Below are positions 1 to 8,298 of a DNA stretch of 64,000 nucleotides, in pieces. A program made the translations under genes and the position numbers. A model generated the notes under the pieces. That model saw only the letters and a program-made list of their open reading frames with translations. It was not told where the DNA came from and did no database searches. Numbering within the stretch: the first letter of the stretch is position 1; every line of letters begins with the position of its first letter. The stretch comes from Paeniglutamicibacter sulfureus (GTDB lineage: Bacteria > Actinomycetota > Actinomycetes > Actinomycetales > Micrococcaceae), in the NCBI RefSeq assembly GCF_030512175.1, contig NZ_JAULBL010000002.1:1362149-1426148 (forward strand), in the 5' to 3' direction.

Positions 1-1148
1 GGCTGACCAATGACCTGCTCGATAGCGTCGCTTCAGACACCCCGATCAAGTCTCTAATTGCTCGTCTGGGCACCGCTTGCCGAGGGACTGCCGTGCTCTA
101 CGAGGATTCGGGCGCCATCGTCGAATCGACGGGTGACGGGCCAACCAACCTCATATTCGCGGCAATCAATGGCGGCTCGTCCCACTTTGACCGAATAGCC
201 ATTGGTCGCTGGGAGGTCATGTACCGTTCCATGGTCTTGCGTGGCCGGGGCTACCATTTGGCCATTGCCACGCGTCAGGGATCGATGCTTGACGACCTCG
301 GCGATGTCCTGCTTGAAACCACCCAGCGGATGCTCGGGGCCATCAAAGGCATCAGTCACCTGGACACCTCGAGACAACGGCATGAAAACGCCCAATTGCT
401 CACCAGTTTGCAGGACGGCATCGGTGTCTCCCGCGAACTGCGCTACTGGGAACTGTTGAAGCCCTATGGGTTCAAGGGCTTCGAGCCTGTCCGTTCGGTG
501 GTGGCCAGCACCCTTGGAGATGAACTGCTGTCGCGGGGGAGGGTAGACGCGCTGATTGAATCTGCGGAGCGTATGGGCGTGCCCCTCCTCTTTGCAGAGA
601 ACGGAAAGACGCCGGAGGTCCCCCCGGGGTTCCACGCACTGCTTCCCGATTCCAAGGCAAGTGAACAGTGGCTGGCGTCCGGTGCGAAAGGCTTGATGAT
701 CGGTTTGAGTGAGCCCTTGGGGTCGCTGGCGCAGGTTCCCGAGCAATTCCAGGATGCCGAACTTGCCGCGAGCATAGCTCGGCGGTGCGCCGTCGGCGAT
801 GCCGGGACGCATGGAAGTCTGGTGCGGATGGATGAGGTTGATCCCGCTAGCTGGTTCTTGGCACGTCTCAAGAGCCCGTCCGACCGCAAGCGGCTTACCC
901 GATACGTCCAGCCGCTGCGGCATGAGAAGGAACTGGTGGAAACCATCCAGGGATACCTGGCCATGGACCAGGACGTTGCCCGAGTTGCGGCTTGGCTCTA
1001 CGTCCACCCCAACACCGTCCGTTACCGGATCAAAAAAGTCGGCGAGATCCTGGGCGGGAACCTGAACGATGTAGGGCTCATTGCCAATCTGTACCTTGCC
1101 TACCAAGACGAGATCCTGCGGATTCGCCGTTCCGGAGCAGGCGGATAG
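1..1148 (+). CDS. PucR/CdaR-type transcriptional regulator, 5'-truncated by window edge
   Basis: The reading frame is open from base 3 and ends at TAG 1146-1148. The start lies outside the window, so at least 381 residues are seen. The last 60 residues carry the PucR-family C-terminal helix-turn-helix, recognisable from the segment VAAWLYVHPNTVRYRIKKV. The preceding part resembles the GGDEF-like middle domain of this family. These proteins usually sense a small molecule and control nearby catabolic genes such as purine, proline or GABA use. It points toward the GntR gene on the opposite strand and lies close to the Rieske operon, so control of that cluster is possible but not shown. GTG at 93 is an internal valine codon, not a likely start. 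Confidence 0.8.
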   Translation, partial: LTNDLLDSVASDTPIKSLIARLGTACRGTAVLYEDSGAIVESTGDGPTNLIFAAINGGSSHFDRIAIGRWEVMYRSMVLRGRGYHLAIATRQGSMLDDLGDVLLETTQRMLGAIKGISHLDTSRQRHENAQLLTSLQDGIGVSRELRYWELLKPYGFKGFEPVRSVVASTLGDELLSRGRVDALIESAERMGVPLLFAENGKTPEVPPGFHALLPDSKASEQWLASGAKGLMIGLSEPLGSLAQVPEQFQDAELAASIARRCAVGDAGTHGSLVRMDEVDPASWFLARLKSPSDRKRLTRYVQPLRHEKELVETIQGYLAMDQDVARVAAWLYVHPNTVRYRIKKVGEILGGNLNDVGLIANLYLAYQDEILRIRRSGAGG

Positions 1149-1176
1149 CACCGGCCCGCTCCTAGACTTGCCTGAC

Positions 1177-1839
1177 TCACCCGCGCGAGGGCAGGGCCTG
1201 CGGGTCGATGTCGCCGGCGTCGTGGCAGTAGCCCAGGACCCGGATGATCGTTTCCAGGTCACCGGCGGGGAGCGCCGCCAGGATGTCCCGGTGCGCCTGC
1301 GCAATGGAGGCCTGGTGCTCGGGCCCCAGCTGGTAGGCGCGGGTGATCCGCCGCTGGATCGGGTGTCCCCAGATGCTCCCCAGGGTCTCGCGCAGGTATT
1401 GGTTGGGGCAGGGGTCGATGAGCCTGAGGTGGAATTCCTTACCGAGGCGGAACTGTTCCTCCGCGTCGGTGGGTTCCACCGTCTCGAATTCGTCGATGAG
1501 CGCCCGCAGCCGCACCAGTTGTGCAGGGGAGTGCTTGCCGATGGCCTGTGACATCGCCAGTTGTTCCAGGTGGTAACGCACCTCGAAGACGTTCTGCACG
1601 TCCTGGGCCGTGAGGTCGTTGACCACGTAGCCGCTCCCGGGCACCAGCGTGGCCAGGCCCTCCATCGCGACCTGGGCCAGCGCGTCGCGCACCGGGGTGC
1701 GGGAGACGCCGTATTGGGCGGCAACCTGTTCCTGGACCAGGGCGGTCCCTGGCTTCAGCGCGCCGCTGACGATTTCGGACGCGATTTGTTCGTGGACGCG
1801 TACCGCCAATGGCCGTGCGTCGTGGACTCCCGTAGCCAT
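1177..1839 (-). CDS. GntR-family regulator, FCD (FadR-like) subfamily
   Basis: Protein of 220 aa. Residues about 10-75 form the winged helix (EQVAAQYGVSRTPVRDAL), the signature of GntR proteins. Residues about 85-210 are an all-helical FCD ligand domain with conserved histidine and acidic positions (EFHLRLID, AHRDIL) that usually bind a metal and a carboxylate effector. The start at 1839 has AGGGAG 4-5 bases upstream. It is divergent from the Rieske/ABC operon, and a 26-bp near-palindrome sits in the shared 169-bp gap. By family habit it should be a local repressor released by a pathway acid; that role is inferred. Confidence 0.88.
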   Translation of the reverse strand: MATGVHDARPLAVRVHEQIASEIVSGALKPGTALVQEQVAAQYGVSRTPVRDALAQVAMEGLATLVPGSGYVVNDLTAQDVQNVFEVRYHLEQLAMSQAIGKHSPAQLVRLRALIDEFETVEPTDAEEQFRLGKEFHLRLIDPCPNQYLRETLGSIWGHPIQRRITRAYQLGPEHQASIAQAHRDILAALPAGDLETIIRVLGYCHDAGDIDPQALPSRG

Positions 1840-1936
1840 GCGTCTCCCTGAAAATGTTTCCTCGCGGTTCCCAGCAGTCTAGCGTGCGGTTTTCGTTCTC
1901 CGACGAGGCGCTGGTGGTGCGGGTCACAAAAAACCC

Positions 1937-1972
1937 TTGACCCATGTGTATCCACTGTATACGGTGAATACA
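1937..1972 (+). promoter_or_regulatory. Promoter with overlapping GntR-type operator for the Rieske operon
   Basis: TTGACC (1937-1942), a 17-bp spacer and TACGGT (1960-1965) form a plausible -35/-10 pair. Over it lies a 26-bp near-palindrome at 1947-1972, with outer arms TGTATcCAC and GTGaATACA and centre GTATAC. Only two symmetric base pairs break the symmetry. Placement across the -10 fits repression by the divergent GntR protein. Confidence 0.7.
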
Positions 1973-2008
1973 ATTCATCGCGTTCCATCTCCCGACAAAG
2001 GAAAAAAC

Positions 2009-3049
2009 ATGTATGTCTTGAACACCTGGTACGTGGCGGCCTGGAGCAACGAGGTCGACCGCAAGCCGGTAAAGCGGGTGATCTGCGAGCAGCCGCTGGT
2101 GCTCTTCCGCACCCAGAACGGAACGCCCGTGGCCCTGGCCGACCGCTGCGCGCACCGCGCCTTCCCGCTCTCGGAGGGCCGCACCATCGGGGATTCCATC
2201 GAATGCGGCTACCACGGCTTCACCTATGGGGAAGACGGCATGTGCACCAAGGTCCCGGCGCAAAGCACCATCCCCGAGCGTGCCAAGGTCCGCAAGTACC
2301 CGCTGGTGGAAAAGGACGGCTGGATCTGGGCCTGGATGGGCGATGCGGAGCTGGCCAACCCGGTGGACGTGCCGGACACGCACTGGATGACCGACCCCGA
2401 GTGGGCCACCGTCACCCACTCCTTCCATTTCAAATGCCGCGCCGGGCTGATACACGACAACCTGCTGGACCTGACCCACGAGTCGTTCCTGCACAAGACC
2501 ACCGTGGGCGACGACTACATCTACGAGCACGGCATCACCGTCGAGGTCGAGGGCTCGGTGGTCAGCGTCGACCGGCTGATGCCGTCTGTGGAGGCCCCGC
2601 CGCTGTACGCCGACACCATGGACGCCCGCGGTCTCTTCGACCGCTTCCACTGCACCGAGTTCTTCGTGCCCAACCTGCACGTGCTGCACTCCGGGATCAC
2701 CGGCGAGGGCAAGCCCCGCGCGGAGGGCTACCTCATCAAGGTGCTCAATGGCATCACCCCCATCGACGAGCACAACTCCTGGTACTACTACGCCTTCAGC
2801 CGCAACTTCGCGCTCGACGACGCGCAGGCCACCGAAGACCTGCGGGTGGGCCTGAACACCGTGCTGCAGGAGGACGCCGATGCCCTGGAGGCCCAGGAGA
2901 TCGGCATGCAGTCCCGCCCGGCCGGCGAATTCGACGTGCTCATCGCCCAGGACGGCGGCGTGGCCAAGGCCCGGCGCATCCTTTCCACGCTGATCAAGCG
3001 CGAGCAGGCCTCCGACACGGCCCGGCCCGTCGCCGGTGCCAGGGCCTAG
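2009..3049 (+). CDS. Rieske non-heme iron oxygenase, VanA-like
   Basis: Protein of 346 aa, the usual size of vanillate O-demethylase oxygenase subunits and relatives. The Rieske [2Fe-2S] ligands are C47-x-H49 and C66-x2-H69 (CAHR and CGYHG). The catalytic mononuclear iron site is visible as HDNLLDLTHESFLH (H157, H162). Start ATG 2009 is preceded by AAAGGA; an upstream in-frame ATG overlaps the operator and is unlikely. It is the first gene of the operon and is presumably fed electrons by the VanB-type reductase encoded last (7327-8298). Family members O- or N-demethylate or hydroxylate aromatic acids, sulfonates and betaines, so the substrate cannot be read from sequence. The neighbours argue for an amino-acid-like or N-acyl substrate. 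Confidence 0.88.
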   Translation: MYVLNTWYVAAWSNEVDRKPVKRVICEQPLVLFRTQNGTPVALADRCAHRAFPLSEGRTIGDSIECGYHGFTYGEDGMCTKVPAQSTIPERAKVRKYPLVEKDGWIWAWMGDAELANPVDVPDTHWMTDPEWATVTHSFHFKCRAGLIHDNLLDLTHESFLHKTTVGDDYIYEHGITVEVEGSVVSVDRLMPSVEAPPLYADTMDARGLFDRFHCTEFFVPNLHVLHSGITGEGKPRAEGYLIKVLNGITPIDEHNSWYYYAFSRNFALDDAQATEDLRVGLNTVLQEDADALEAQEIGMQSRPAGEFDVLIAQDGGVAKARRILSTLIKREQASDTARPVAGARA

Positions 3050-3054
3050 CCGCC

Positions 3055-3504
3055 ATGTGGTTGCTGGTACGAGCCGATTCGCTCGACGACTACTGGGGCG
3101 CCGACGCCGGAACGCGCACGCTGGCCGCTTGCCCGGACACCGGCGAGCGCGGGGACCCATGGCGCTGGACCGCGCGGCTGGCCGAGCACGCCACCGGGTC
3201 CGAGGTGCTCATCGACGCGGACCCCGACTACATCGGGGTGCAGACCTCCGTCTTCGCCGACGGGCACACCGGGGTCGTTGAACGTCCCTCCGGGCACCAG
3301 ATGGTGGTGACCTCGCTGCACGGACAGGTACTCATCTCCGCGGTCGACGGACCGTGGGAACGCTGGCTGAACCCCGGCGACGTGTTCATCGTTGAGGGGG
3401 AGGAGCACGAATCGCTGCGCCTTTCGCTCACCAATCCCGACGCCCGCGTCTCGGTCACGATGCTGGCCCCGCGCCGCGCCGCGGCACTGAGGTGGGTCCC
3501 GTGA
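3055..3504 (+). CDS. HutD/RmlC-cupin-like protein of unknown function
   Basis: Protein of 149 aa starting five bases after the Rieske stop. The stretch DPWRWTARLAEHATG resembles the W-R-S-A-E segment of HutD. The second half (NPGDVFIVEGEEHESLRLSL) reads like a cupin barrel with a predicted GD turn. No complete metal-binding cupin histidine set is obvious, so it may be a binding or chaperone-like protein rather than an enzyme. Its stop overlaps the start of the next gene in GTGA, which indicates translational coupling. The family assignment is tentative and no function is claimed beyond membership in this catabolic operon. Confidence 0.6.
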   Translation: MWLLVRADSLDDYWGADAGTRTLAACPDTGERGDPWRWTARLAEHATGSEVLIDADPDYIGVQTSVFADGHTGVVERPSGHQMVVTSLHGQVLISAVDGPWERWLNPGDVFIVEGEEHESLRLSLTNPDARVSVTMLAPRRAAALRWVP

Positions 3505-4541
3505 GCGCCGCGGCAACCCGCGAGGCCACGGCGGCGGCGGTGTTCACCGGGATCGACTTCTCCGCCACCGGCAAGCAGCTGGGTTACGGGCACGTGGTGC
3601 ATTCCGACAATGTGCACGACGGCTCCGTCATCCCGGTGCCCGTCGCTGTCATCTCCTCCGGGCCCGGGCCGGTTGCCCTGGTCGTGGCCGGCACCCACGG
3701 GGACGAGTACGAGGGGCAGATCCTGGCCCACGAATTGATCCGCGAGCTGGAACCCGGGCAGCTGAACGGCACCGTGATCGTGGTGCCAGCGGCAAACTCC
3801 CCGGCTGTGCGCGCTGCTGCCCGAGTATCGCCCATCGACGCCGGAAACCTCAACCGCAGCTACCCGGGCAACCCGGCCGGCGGCCCCACCAACCAGGTGG
3901 CGGCGCTGATCTCCGGGCACCTGCTGCCGCGCGCCGACTTCGTGATCGACCTGCACTCGGGCGGGTCGAACTCGACCTACCTGCCATCGAGCTTCATCTA
4001 CCGCGGCCCGGACGAGTCGCTGTGGCGCCAGAAGCTGCGGGCGGTGCGCCAATTGGGGCTTCCCTACGCCATGGTGGTGGCACCGCTGATGGAACCCGGC
4101 TCGCTTTCCAGCGCCGGTGACCTCGCCGGAATCCCCACCATTTCCACCGAACTCTGCGGCGGCGGGTCAGTGGACCGTTCCGCGCTTCAAGCCATGCGCC
4201 GCGGAATGCCGGCACTGCTGGCCGCGCTGGGGATCCTCTCTGCAGGTTCGGCGCCGGAGGAACCTGCCGGCGAACCGCAATGGCTGCAACTTGTTCCCGA
4301 ATCCCCGGTGACCTCCACCGTGGCGGGGCTCTTTGAGCCGCTGGTCGGACTGGGGGACACCGTGAGCGCCGGCCAGGACGTGGCGCGCGTGCATTTCATC
4401 GACGAACTGGACAGGCCCCCGCGCAGCTTTGTCGCCCGAACCGCCGGCGTTGTCGCGATCCTTCGCCGTCCCACCCTGGTCACGGCCGGCTCCCACCTGC
4501 TGTACATCGCTCCACCGATCGACATCTCCACCATCAAGTGA
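3501..4541 (+). CDS. Succinylglutamate desuccinylase/aspartoacylase (AspA/AstE) family zinc hydrolase
   Basis: Protein of 346 aa. The zinc site is plain: H66-x2-E69 in AGTHGDEYEGQ and H152 in FVIDLHSGG. N118-R119 (NLNRSY) is the conserved substrate-carboxylate clamp of M14-like acylases. The C-terminal about 75 residues form the small beta domain found in DoeB-type deacetylases. Family enzymes cleave N-acyl amino acids such as N-acetylaspartate, N-succinylglutamate or N-acetyl-diaminobutyrate. GTG 3501 is chosen because it overlaps the previous stop (GTGA) and has GAGGTG six bases upstream; GTG 3492 is the alternative. In this operon it probably removes an acyl group before or after oxygenation. 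Confidence 0.88.
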   Translation: MSAAATREATAAAVFTGIDFSATGKQLGYGHVVHSDNVHDGSVIPVPVAVISSGPGPVALVVAGTHGDEYEGQILAHELIRELEPGQLNGTVIVVPAANSPAVRAAARVSPIDAGNLNRSYPGNPAGGPTNQVAALISGHLLPRADFVIDLHSGGSNSTYLPSSFIYRGPDESLWRQKLRAVRQLGLPYAMVVAPLMEPGSLSSAGDLAGIPTISTELCGGGSVDRSALQAMRRGMPALLAALGILSAGSAPEEPAGEPQWLQLVPESPVTSTVAGLFEPLVGLGDTVSAGQDVARVHFIDELDRPPRSFVARTAGVVAILRRPTLVTAGSHLLYIAPPIDISTIK

Positions 4542-4597
4542 TCCTCACCCGACCCGTGCCCCTTTCCGCACGGAAACCCATGAAGGAACGACTCGCC

Positions 4598-5530
4598 ATG
4601 TTGAAGAAAAACACCGCACGTCTGTTCGCAGGCGGACTTTTCATTGCCCTTGCCGCCACCGGTTGCACCACGGTCTCGCAGGCCGAAGCACCCCAAGGTG
4701 CCGGTGCCCCGGCGTCGGGTTCGGCCTCCACCGCGGCACTGGGCGTCAACGATGCCGCCCGCGCCCTGCTGCCGGAGGAGATCCGCGAGGCGGGCGTGCT
4801 GCGCATCGCCTCTGACCCGACCTACCCGCCGTTCGAGTTCTACGACACCGACAACAAAACCCTGATCGGGTGGGACGCCGACATGGGCGATGCCATCGGT
4901 GCGGTCCTCGGCCTGGAGGTCGAACACGTACCGGCGACCTTCGACACCATCCTTCCGGGCCTGGCCTCCGGCAAGTACGACCTGGGCATGTCCACTTTCA
5001 GCGTGACGGAGGAACGCCGCAAGGTCGTGGACTTCGTTCCCTACCTGCAGGGCGGAACCGGCCTGGCCGTGGCCCCGGGCAACCCGCAGGGGCTGAGCGT
5101 GGACGCGGCCTCCCTGTGCGGCAAAGCGATCGCCGCGCAGAAGGGCTCGATCCAATCCCTGGACATCCTGCCGGCGTTCTCCAAGTCGTGCACCAAGGCC
5201 GGGGACGCGGCGATCGACATGCAGTTCTTCCCCACGCAGAACGACGCGAATCTTGCACTGACCTCGGGCCGGGTCCAGGGCGTCATGGCCGACTCGGTGT
5301 CCCTGGCCTACCAGGGAAAGCTTGCGGGCGGGAAGTTCGAGGTCGCCGCCGGCCCGGACTACGAGCCCGAGCTGACAGGCACGGCGTTGGGCAAGAAGAG
5401 TGAATTGCTGCCGGCCATCCAGGCCGCCACTACCGCTGTAATTGAATCCCCGGCCTACCAAGAGATCAACACCAAGTGGGGGCTGCCGGAAAGCACCGAA
5501 ATCACCGTCGCCGACGTCGTGCTGAAGTAG
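4598..5530 (+). CDS. ABC transporter substrate-binding lipoprotein, polar amino acid type
   Basis: Protein of 310 aa with a type II signal peptide ending AATGC, so the mature protein is a lipid-anchored binding protein. The body is a family 3 solute-binding protein: ASDPTYPPFEFYD near the N-terminus, then GWDADMGDAIG and YDLGMSTFSVTEERRKVVDFVPY, the classic amino-acid pocket region. The arginine and aspartate of that motif usually hold an alpha-amino-acid head group. ATG 4598 has AAGGA ten bases upstream; ATG 4580 is an in-frame alternative. It is the first gene of the transporter half of the operon. The ligand is probably a zwitterionic or N-acyl amino acid; this is inference. Confidence 0.88.
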   Translation: MLKKNTARLFAGGLFIALAATGCTTVSQAEAPQGAGAPASGSASTAALGVNDAARALLPEEIREAGVLRIASDPTYPPFEFYDTDNKTLIGWDADMGDAIGAVLGLEVEHVPATFDTILPGLASGKYDLGMSTFSVTEERRKVVDFVPYLQGGTGLAVAPGNPQGLSVDAASLCGKAIAAQKGSIQSLDILPAFSKSCTKAGDAAIDMQFFPTQNDANLALTSGRVQGVMADSVSLAYQGKLAGGKFEVAAGPDYEPELTGTALGKKSELLPAIQAATTAVIESPAYQEINTKWGLPESTEITVADVVLK

Positions 5531-5545
5531 CGGAAGGTCCACGCC

Positions 5546-6481
5546 ATGACCCTCATGACCGAACCCAAGAAGACCGCGGCGTTGGGTGACGAATACTCCA
5601 TCGTCAAGGCCCGGCACCCGGGGCGATGGCTATCCGCCGCAGTGATCCTGTTCCTGGGATTGCTACTTGCCCGCTCGGTGGTCACCAACCCGAATTTCGG
5701 GTGGGAAACCGTAGGGATGTACATCCGAGACGTCTCCATCGTGCGCGGCATCGGCATCACCCTGGAACTGACCGCCATCTGCATGCTCATCGGCATCGTT
5801 CTGGGGGTGGTGCTGGCCGTCATGCGGATCTCGGCGAACCCGGTGGTGCGCACCGCGGCCTTCGCCTACGTGAACTTCTTCCGCGGCACCCCGGTGCTGG
5901 TCCAGCTGCTCTTTTGGTACAATCTGGCCGCGCTCTATCCCTCGATCACCTTCGGCATCCCCGGGGTGGACCTGGATGCGAACGCGATCATCACCCCGCT
6001 CACCGCCGCGATCCTGGGCCTGGGCCTGAACCAAGCGGCATACATGTCCGAGATCGTGCGGGCCGGCATCCTCTCGGTGGAGCACGGCCAGTCGGAGGCC
6101 GCAGGCGCCCTGGGCATCAACCGGCTGCAGACCATGCGGCGGATCATCCTGCCCCAGGCAATGCGGGTGATCATCCCGCCCACCGGCAACGAAACCATCG
6201 GCATGCTCAAGACCACAGCGCTGGTCTCGGTGATCTCGGTTCCCGAGCTGCTCTACTCCGCGCAGGTCATCTACGCGCGGAACTTCGAGACCATCCCGCT
6301 GCTCATGGTGGCCAGCATCTGGTACATCGTGGTCACCTCCATCCTGAGCGTCGGGCAGTTCTACCTGGAGCGCCACTACGCCAAGGGCGGGCAGCGCAGC
6401 CTGCCGCCGACCCCGTGGCAACAACTCAAACGCTTCGTGCGGGTCCACGACCCGCTGACCGGCAAGGGAGCCAGGAAATGA
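5546..6481 (+). CDS. Amino acid ABC transporter permease (HisM/GlnP type)
   Basis: Protein of 311 aa with about six predicted membrane segments. It carries the family N-terminal [14 protein letters not shown]-type segment, the [11 protein letters not shown] region and the cytoplasmic EAA loop ([22 protein letters not shown]) that docks on the ATPase. The N-terminal cytoplasmic extension of about 35 residues and the basic C-terminal tail are slightly longer than usual. Only one permease gene is present, so the channel is probably a homodimer. GGAAGG precedes ATG 5546, and the stop overlaps the ATPase start in ATGA. Confidence 0.9.
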   Translation: MTLMTEPKKTAALGDEYSIVKARHPGRWLSAAVILFLGLLLARSVVTNPNFGWETVGMYIRDVSIVRGIGITLELTAICMLIGIVLGVVLAVMRISANPVVRTAAFAYVNFFRGTPVLVQLLFWYNLAALYPSITFGIPGVDLDANAIITPLTAAILGLGLNQAAYMSEIVRAGILSVEHGQSEAAGALGINRLQTMRRIILPQAMRVIIPPTGNETIGMLKTTALVSVISVPELLYSAQVIYARNFETIPLLMVASIWYIVVTSILSVGQFYLERHYAKGGQRSLPPTPWQQLKRFVRVHDPLTGKGARK

Positions 6482-7281
6482 GTGCGACCACCATGGAAAC
6501 CGCCGTCACGGCCACGGCGCCGGAACCGATGATCAAGGCCGATGCTGTCCGCAAGAGCTACGGCCACCTAGAGGTACTCAAGGGCATCGACCTGCAAGTG
6601 GCCCGCGGGGAGGTCGTGTGCCTGATCGGGCCCTCGGGCTCGGGCAAGTCCACGCTGCTGCGTTGTATGAACCACCTGGAATCCATCGAGGGCGGGCGCA
6701 TGTGGGTGGACGGGAAGGTCATGGGCTATGACATCAAGGGCAGCAAGCTGCACGAACAGCCGCATGCGAAGGTTTGCCGATCCCGCACGGAAATCGGGAT
6801 GGTCTTCCAGCACTTCAACCTCTTCCCGCACATGACCGTGCTGGAGAACCTCATCGAGGCCCCGCGTCTGGTGCTCAAGGAAAGTCGTGCCGCGGCGTCC
6901 AATCGGGCCATGGTGCTGCTGGATTCGGTGGGTCTGGCCGACAAGGCGAAGGCCTACCCGCGCCAGCTCTCGGGCGGGCAACAGCAGCGCGTGGCGATCG
7001 CCCGTGCGCTGTGCATGAAGCCGAAGGTGATGCTCTTCGACGAGCCCACCAGCGCCCTGGACCCGGAGCTGGTCGGCGAGGTCCTCAAGGTCATGAAAGA
7101 CCTGGCCGCCACCGGCATGACCATGGTCGTGGTGACCCACGAAATGAACTTCGCCCGCGATGTCGCGGACCGCGTGGTGTTCATGGACAACGGGCACGTG
7201 GTCGAGTCGGGCCCTGCCAAGGACGTCATCGGCAACCCGCAGCACGAACGCACCCGCGCCTTCCTGGCCTCGGTCCTCTGA
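6478..7281 (+). CDS. Amino acid ABC transporter ATP-binding protein
   Basis: Protein of 267 aa. It has Walker [11 protein letters not shown]-loop region [13 protein letters not shown], signature LSGGQQQR, Walker [15 protein letters not shown] and H-loop VVVTHEM. It belongs to the GlnQ/HisP group that powers polar amino acid import. It starts inside the permease stop (ATGA), so the two are translationally coupled. The first 18 residues are a low-complexity T/A-rich extension before the conserved domain. Forty-five bases separate it from the reductase, which remains in the same transcription unit as no terminator is seen. Confidence 0.93.
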   Translation: MSATTMETAVTATAPEPMIKADAVRKSYGHLEVLKGIDLQVARGEVVCLIGPSGSGKSTLLRCMNHLESIEGGRMWVDGKVMGYDIKGSKLHEQPHAKVCRSRTEIGMVFQHFNLFPHMTVLENLIEAPRLVLKESRAAASNRAMVLLDSVGLADKAKAYPRQLSGGQQQRVAIARALCMKPKVMLFDEPTSALDPELVGEVLKVMKDLAATGMTMVVVTHEMNFARDVADRVVFMDNGHVVESGPAKDVIGNPQHERTRAFLASVL

Positions 7282-7326
7282 GACATCCATCCATTCATCC
7301 AGTCATCCTCGAAAGGGCACACAGCC

Positions 7327-8298
7327 ATGTCGACCCTGGAATTTATTGAAACCGTCGTCCACCGCATCACCAGAGAGTCCGACGGCGTCATGTCCCTGGA
7401 GCTACGCCACCCGTTGGGGCAGGAGCTGCCCGAATGGAGCGCCGGGGCACACCTTGACGTGATGCTCCCCAATGGATTGATCCGACAGTATTCCCTCTGC
7501 TCGAATCCCGGGGTGCGGGAATCCTGGCGTCTGGCGGTGCTGCGCGAACCCGCGGGGCGCGGCGGTTCGGCCTATGTGCATGACGAACTGCGCCCCGGCA
7601 CCAAGATCCAGGTGCGCGGGCCCAAGAACAACTTCGCCCTGGCCCAAGCGGGGGAGTACGTGTTCCTGGCCGGAGGGATAGGCATCACCCCGATCCTGCC
7701 CATGGTGCGGGCCGCCGCCGCGGCGGGAGTGCCCTGGAAGCTGGTGTACCTGGGCCGCAGCCGGGCGAACATGGCCTTCCTGGACGAGCTGGCGGTGTAC
7801 GGGGACAAGGTGCACATCCACGCGGACGACGAGAGCGGCTTTTATCCGCTGGCCGACTTGCTGGACGATCCTGCCGCCGGTTTCCACGTGTACACCTGCG
7901 GTCCCGGGCCCCTGCTGAAGGTGGTCGAATCGCTGGCCGGGTCCTGGCAGGATCCGTCCCGCCTGCACTTCGAGCGCTTTGCCGCGGATCCCGAGACGGC
8001 TGGCGCGGCCGTGTCGCCGCACCAGGGGGACCACGAATTCACGGTCCAGGGCACCGACGGAACCGAGGTCAGCGTCCCGGTCGGAGTGAGCATCCTGCAG
8101 GCCCTGGAAAATGCCGGCATGAGCCCGCTGAACTCCTGCCGCGAGGGGATCTGCGGCACCTGCGAGACGCCGGTGATCTCCGGGGAGATCGACCACCGCG
8201 ATTCCCTGCTCTCGGATGGGGAACGCGAGGCCGGGGACACCATGATGATCTGCGTGTCACGGTGCAGGGGCCAACGCCTGGTCCTCGATCTCGGCTAG
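7327..8298 (+). CDS. VanB-type ferredoxin reductase (FMN/NAD/plant-type [2Fe-2S])
   Basis: Protein of 323 aa, standard for phthalate dioxygenase reductase-like partners of VanA-type oxygenases. The N-terminal flavin domain contains RQYSLCSNP. The NAD domain follows with FLAGGIGITPILPM. The C-terminal plant-type [2Fe-2S] domain has CREGICGTC (about residue 272) plus the fourth cysteine in MMICVSRC. It should transfer electrons from NAD(P)H to the Rieske protein at 2009. AAAGG lies near 7312 upstream of ATG 7327. Its stop codon interlocks with that of the convergent acyl-CoA dehydrogenase. Confidence 0.92.
   Translation: MSTLEFIETVVHRITRESDGVMSLELRHPLGQELPEWSAGAHLDVMLPNGLIRQYSLCSNPGVRESWRLAVLREPAGRGGSAYVHDELRPGTKIQVRGPKNNFALAQAGEYVFLAGGIGITPILPMVRAAAAAGVPWKLVYLGRSRANMAFLDELAVYGDKVHIHADDESGFYPLADLLDDPAAGFHVYTCGPGPLLKVVESLAGSWQDPSRLHFERFAADPETAGAAVSPHQGDHEFTVQGTDGTEVSVPVGVSILQALENAGMSPLNSCREGICGTCETPVISGEIDHRDSLLSDGEREAGDTMMICVSRCRGQRLVLDLG

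Noticed and set aside
1439-3160. Long minus-strand open frame antisense to the Rieske gene
   Set aside because: Composition is a GC-rich shadow (Arg/Gly/Val-rich), no ribosome site, and the plus strand carries clear Rieske motifs.
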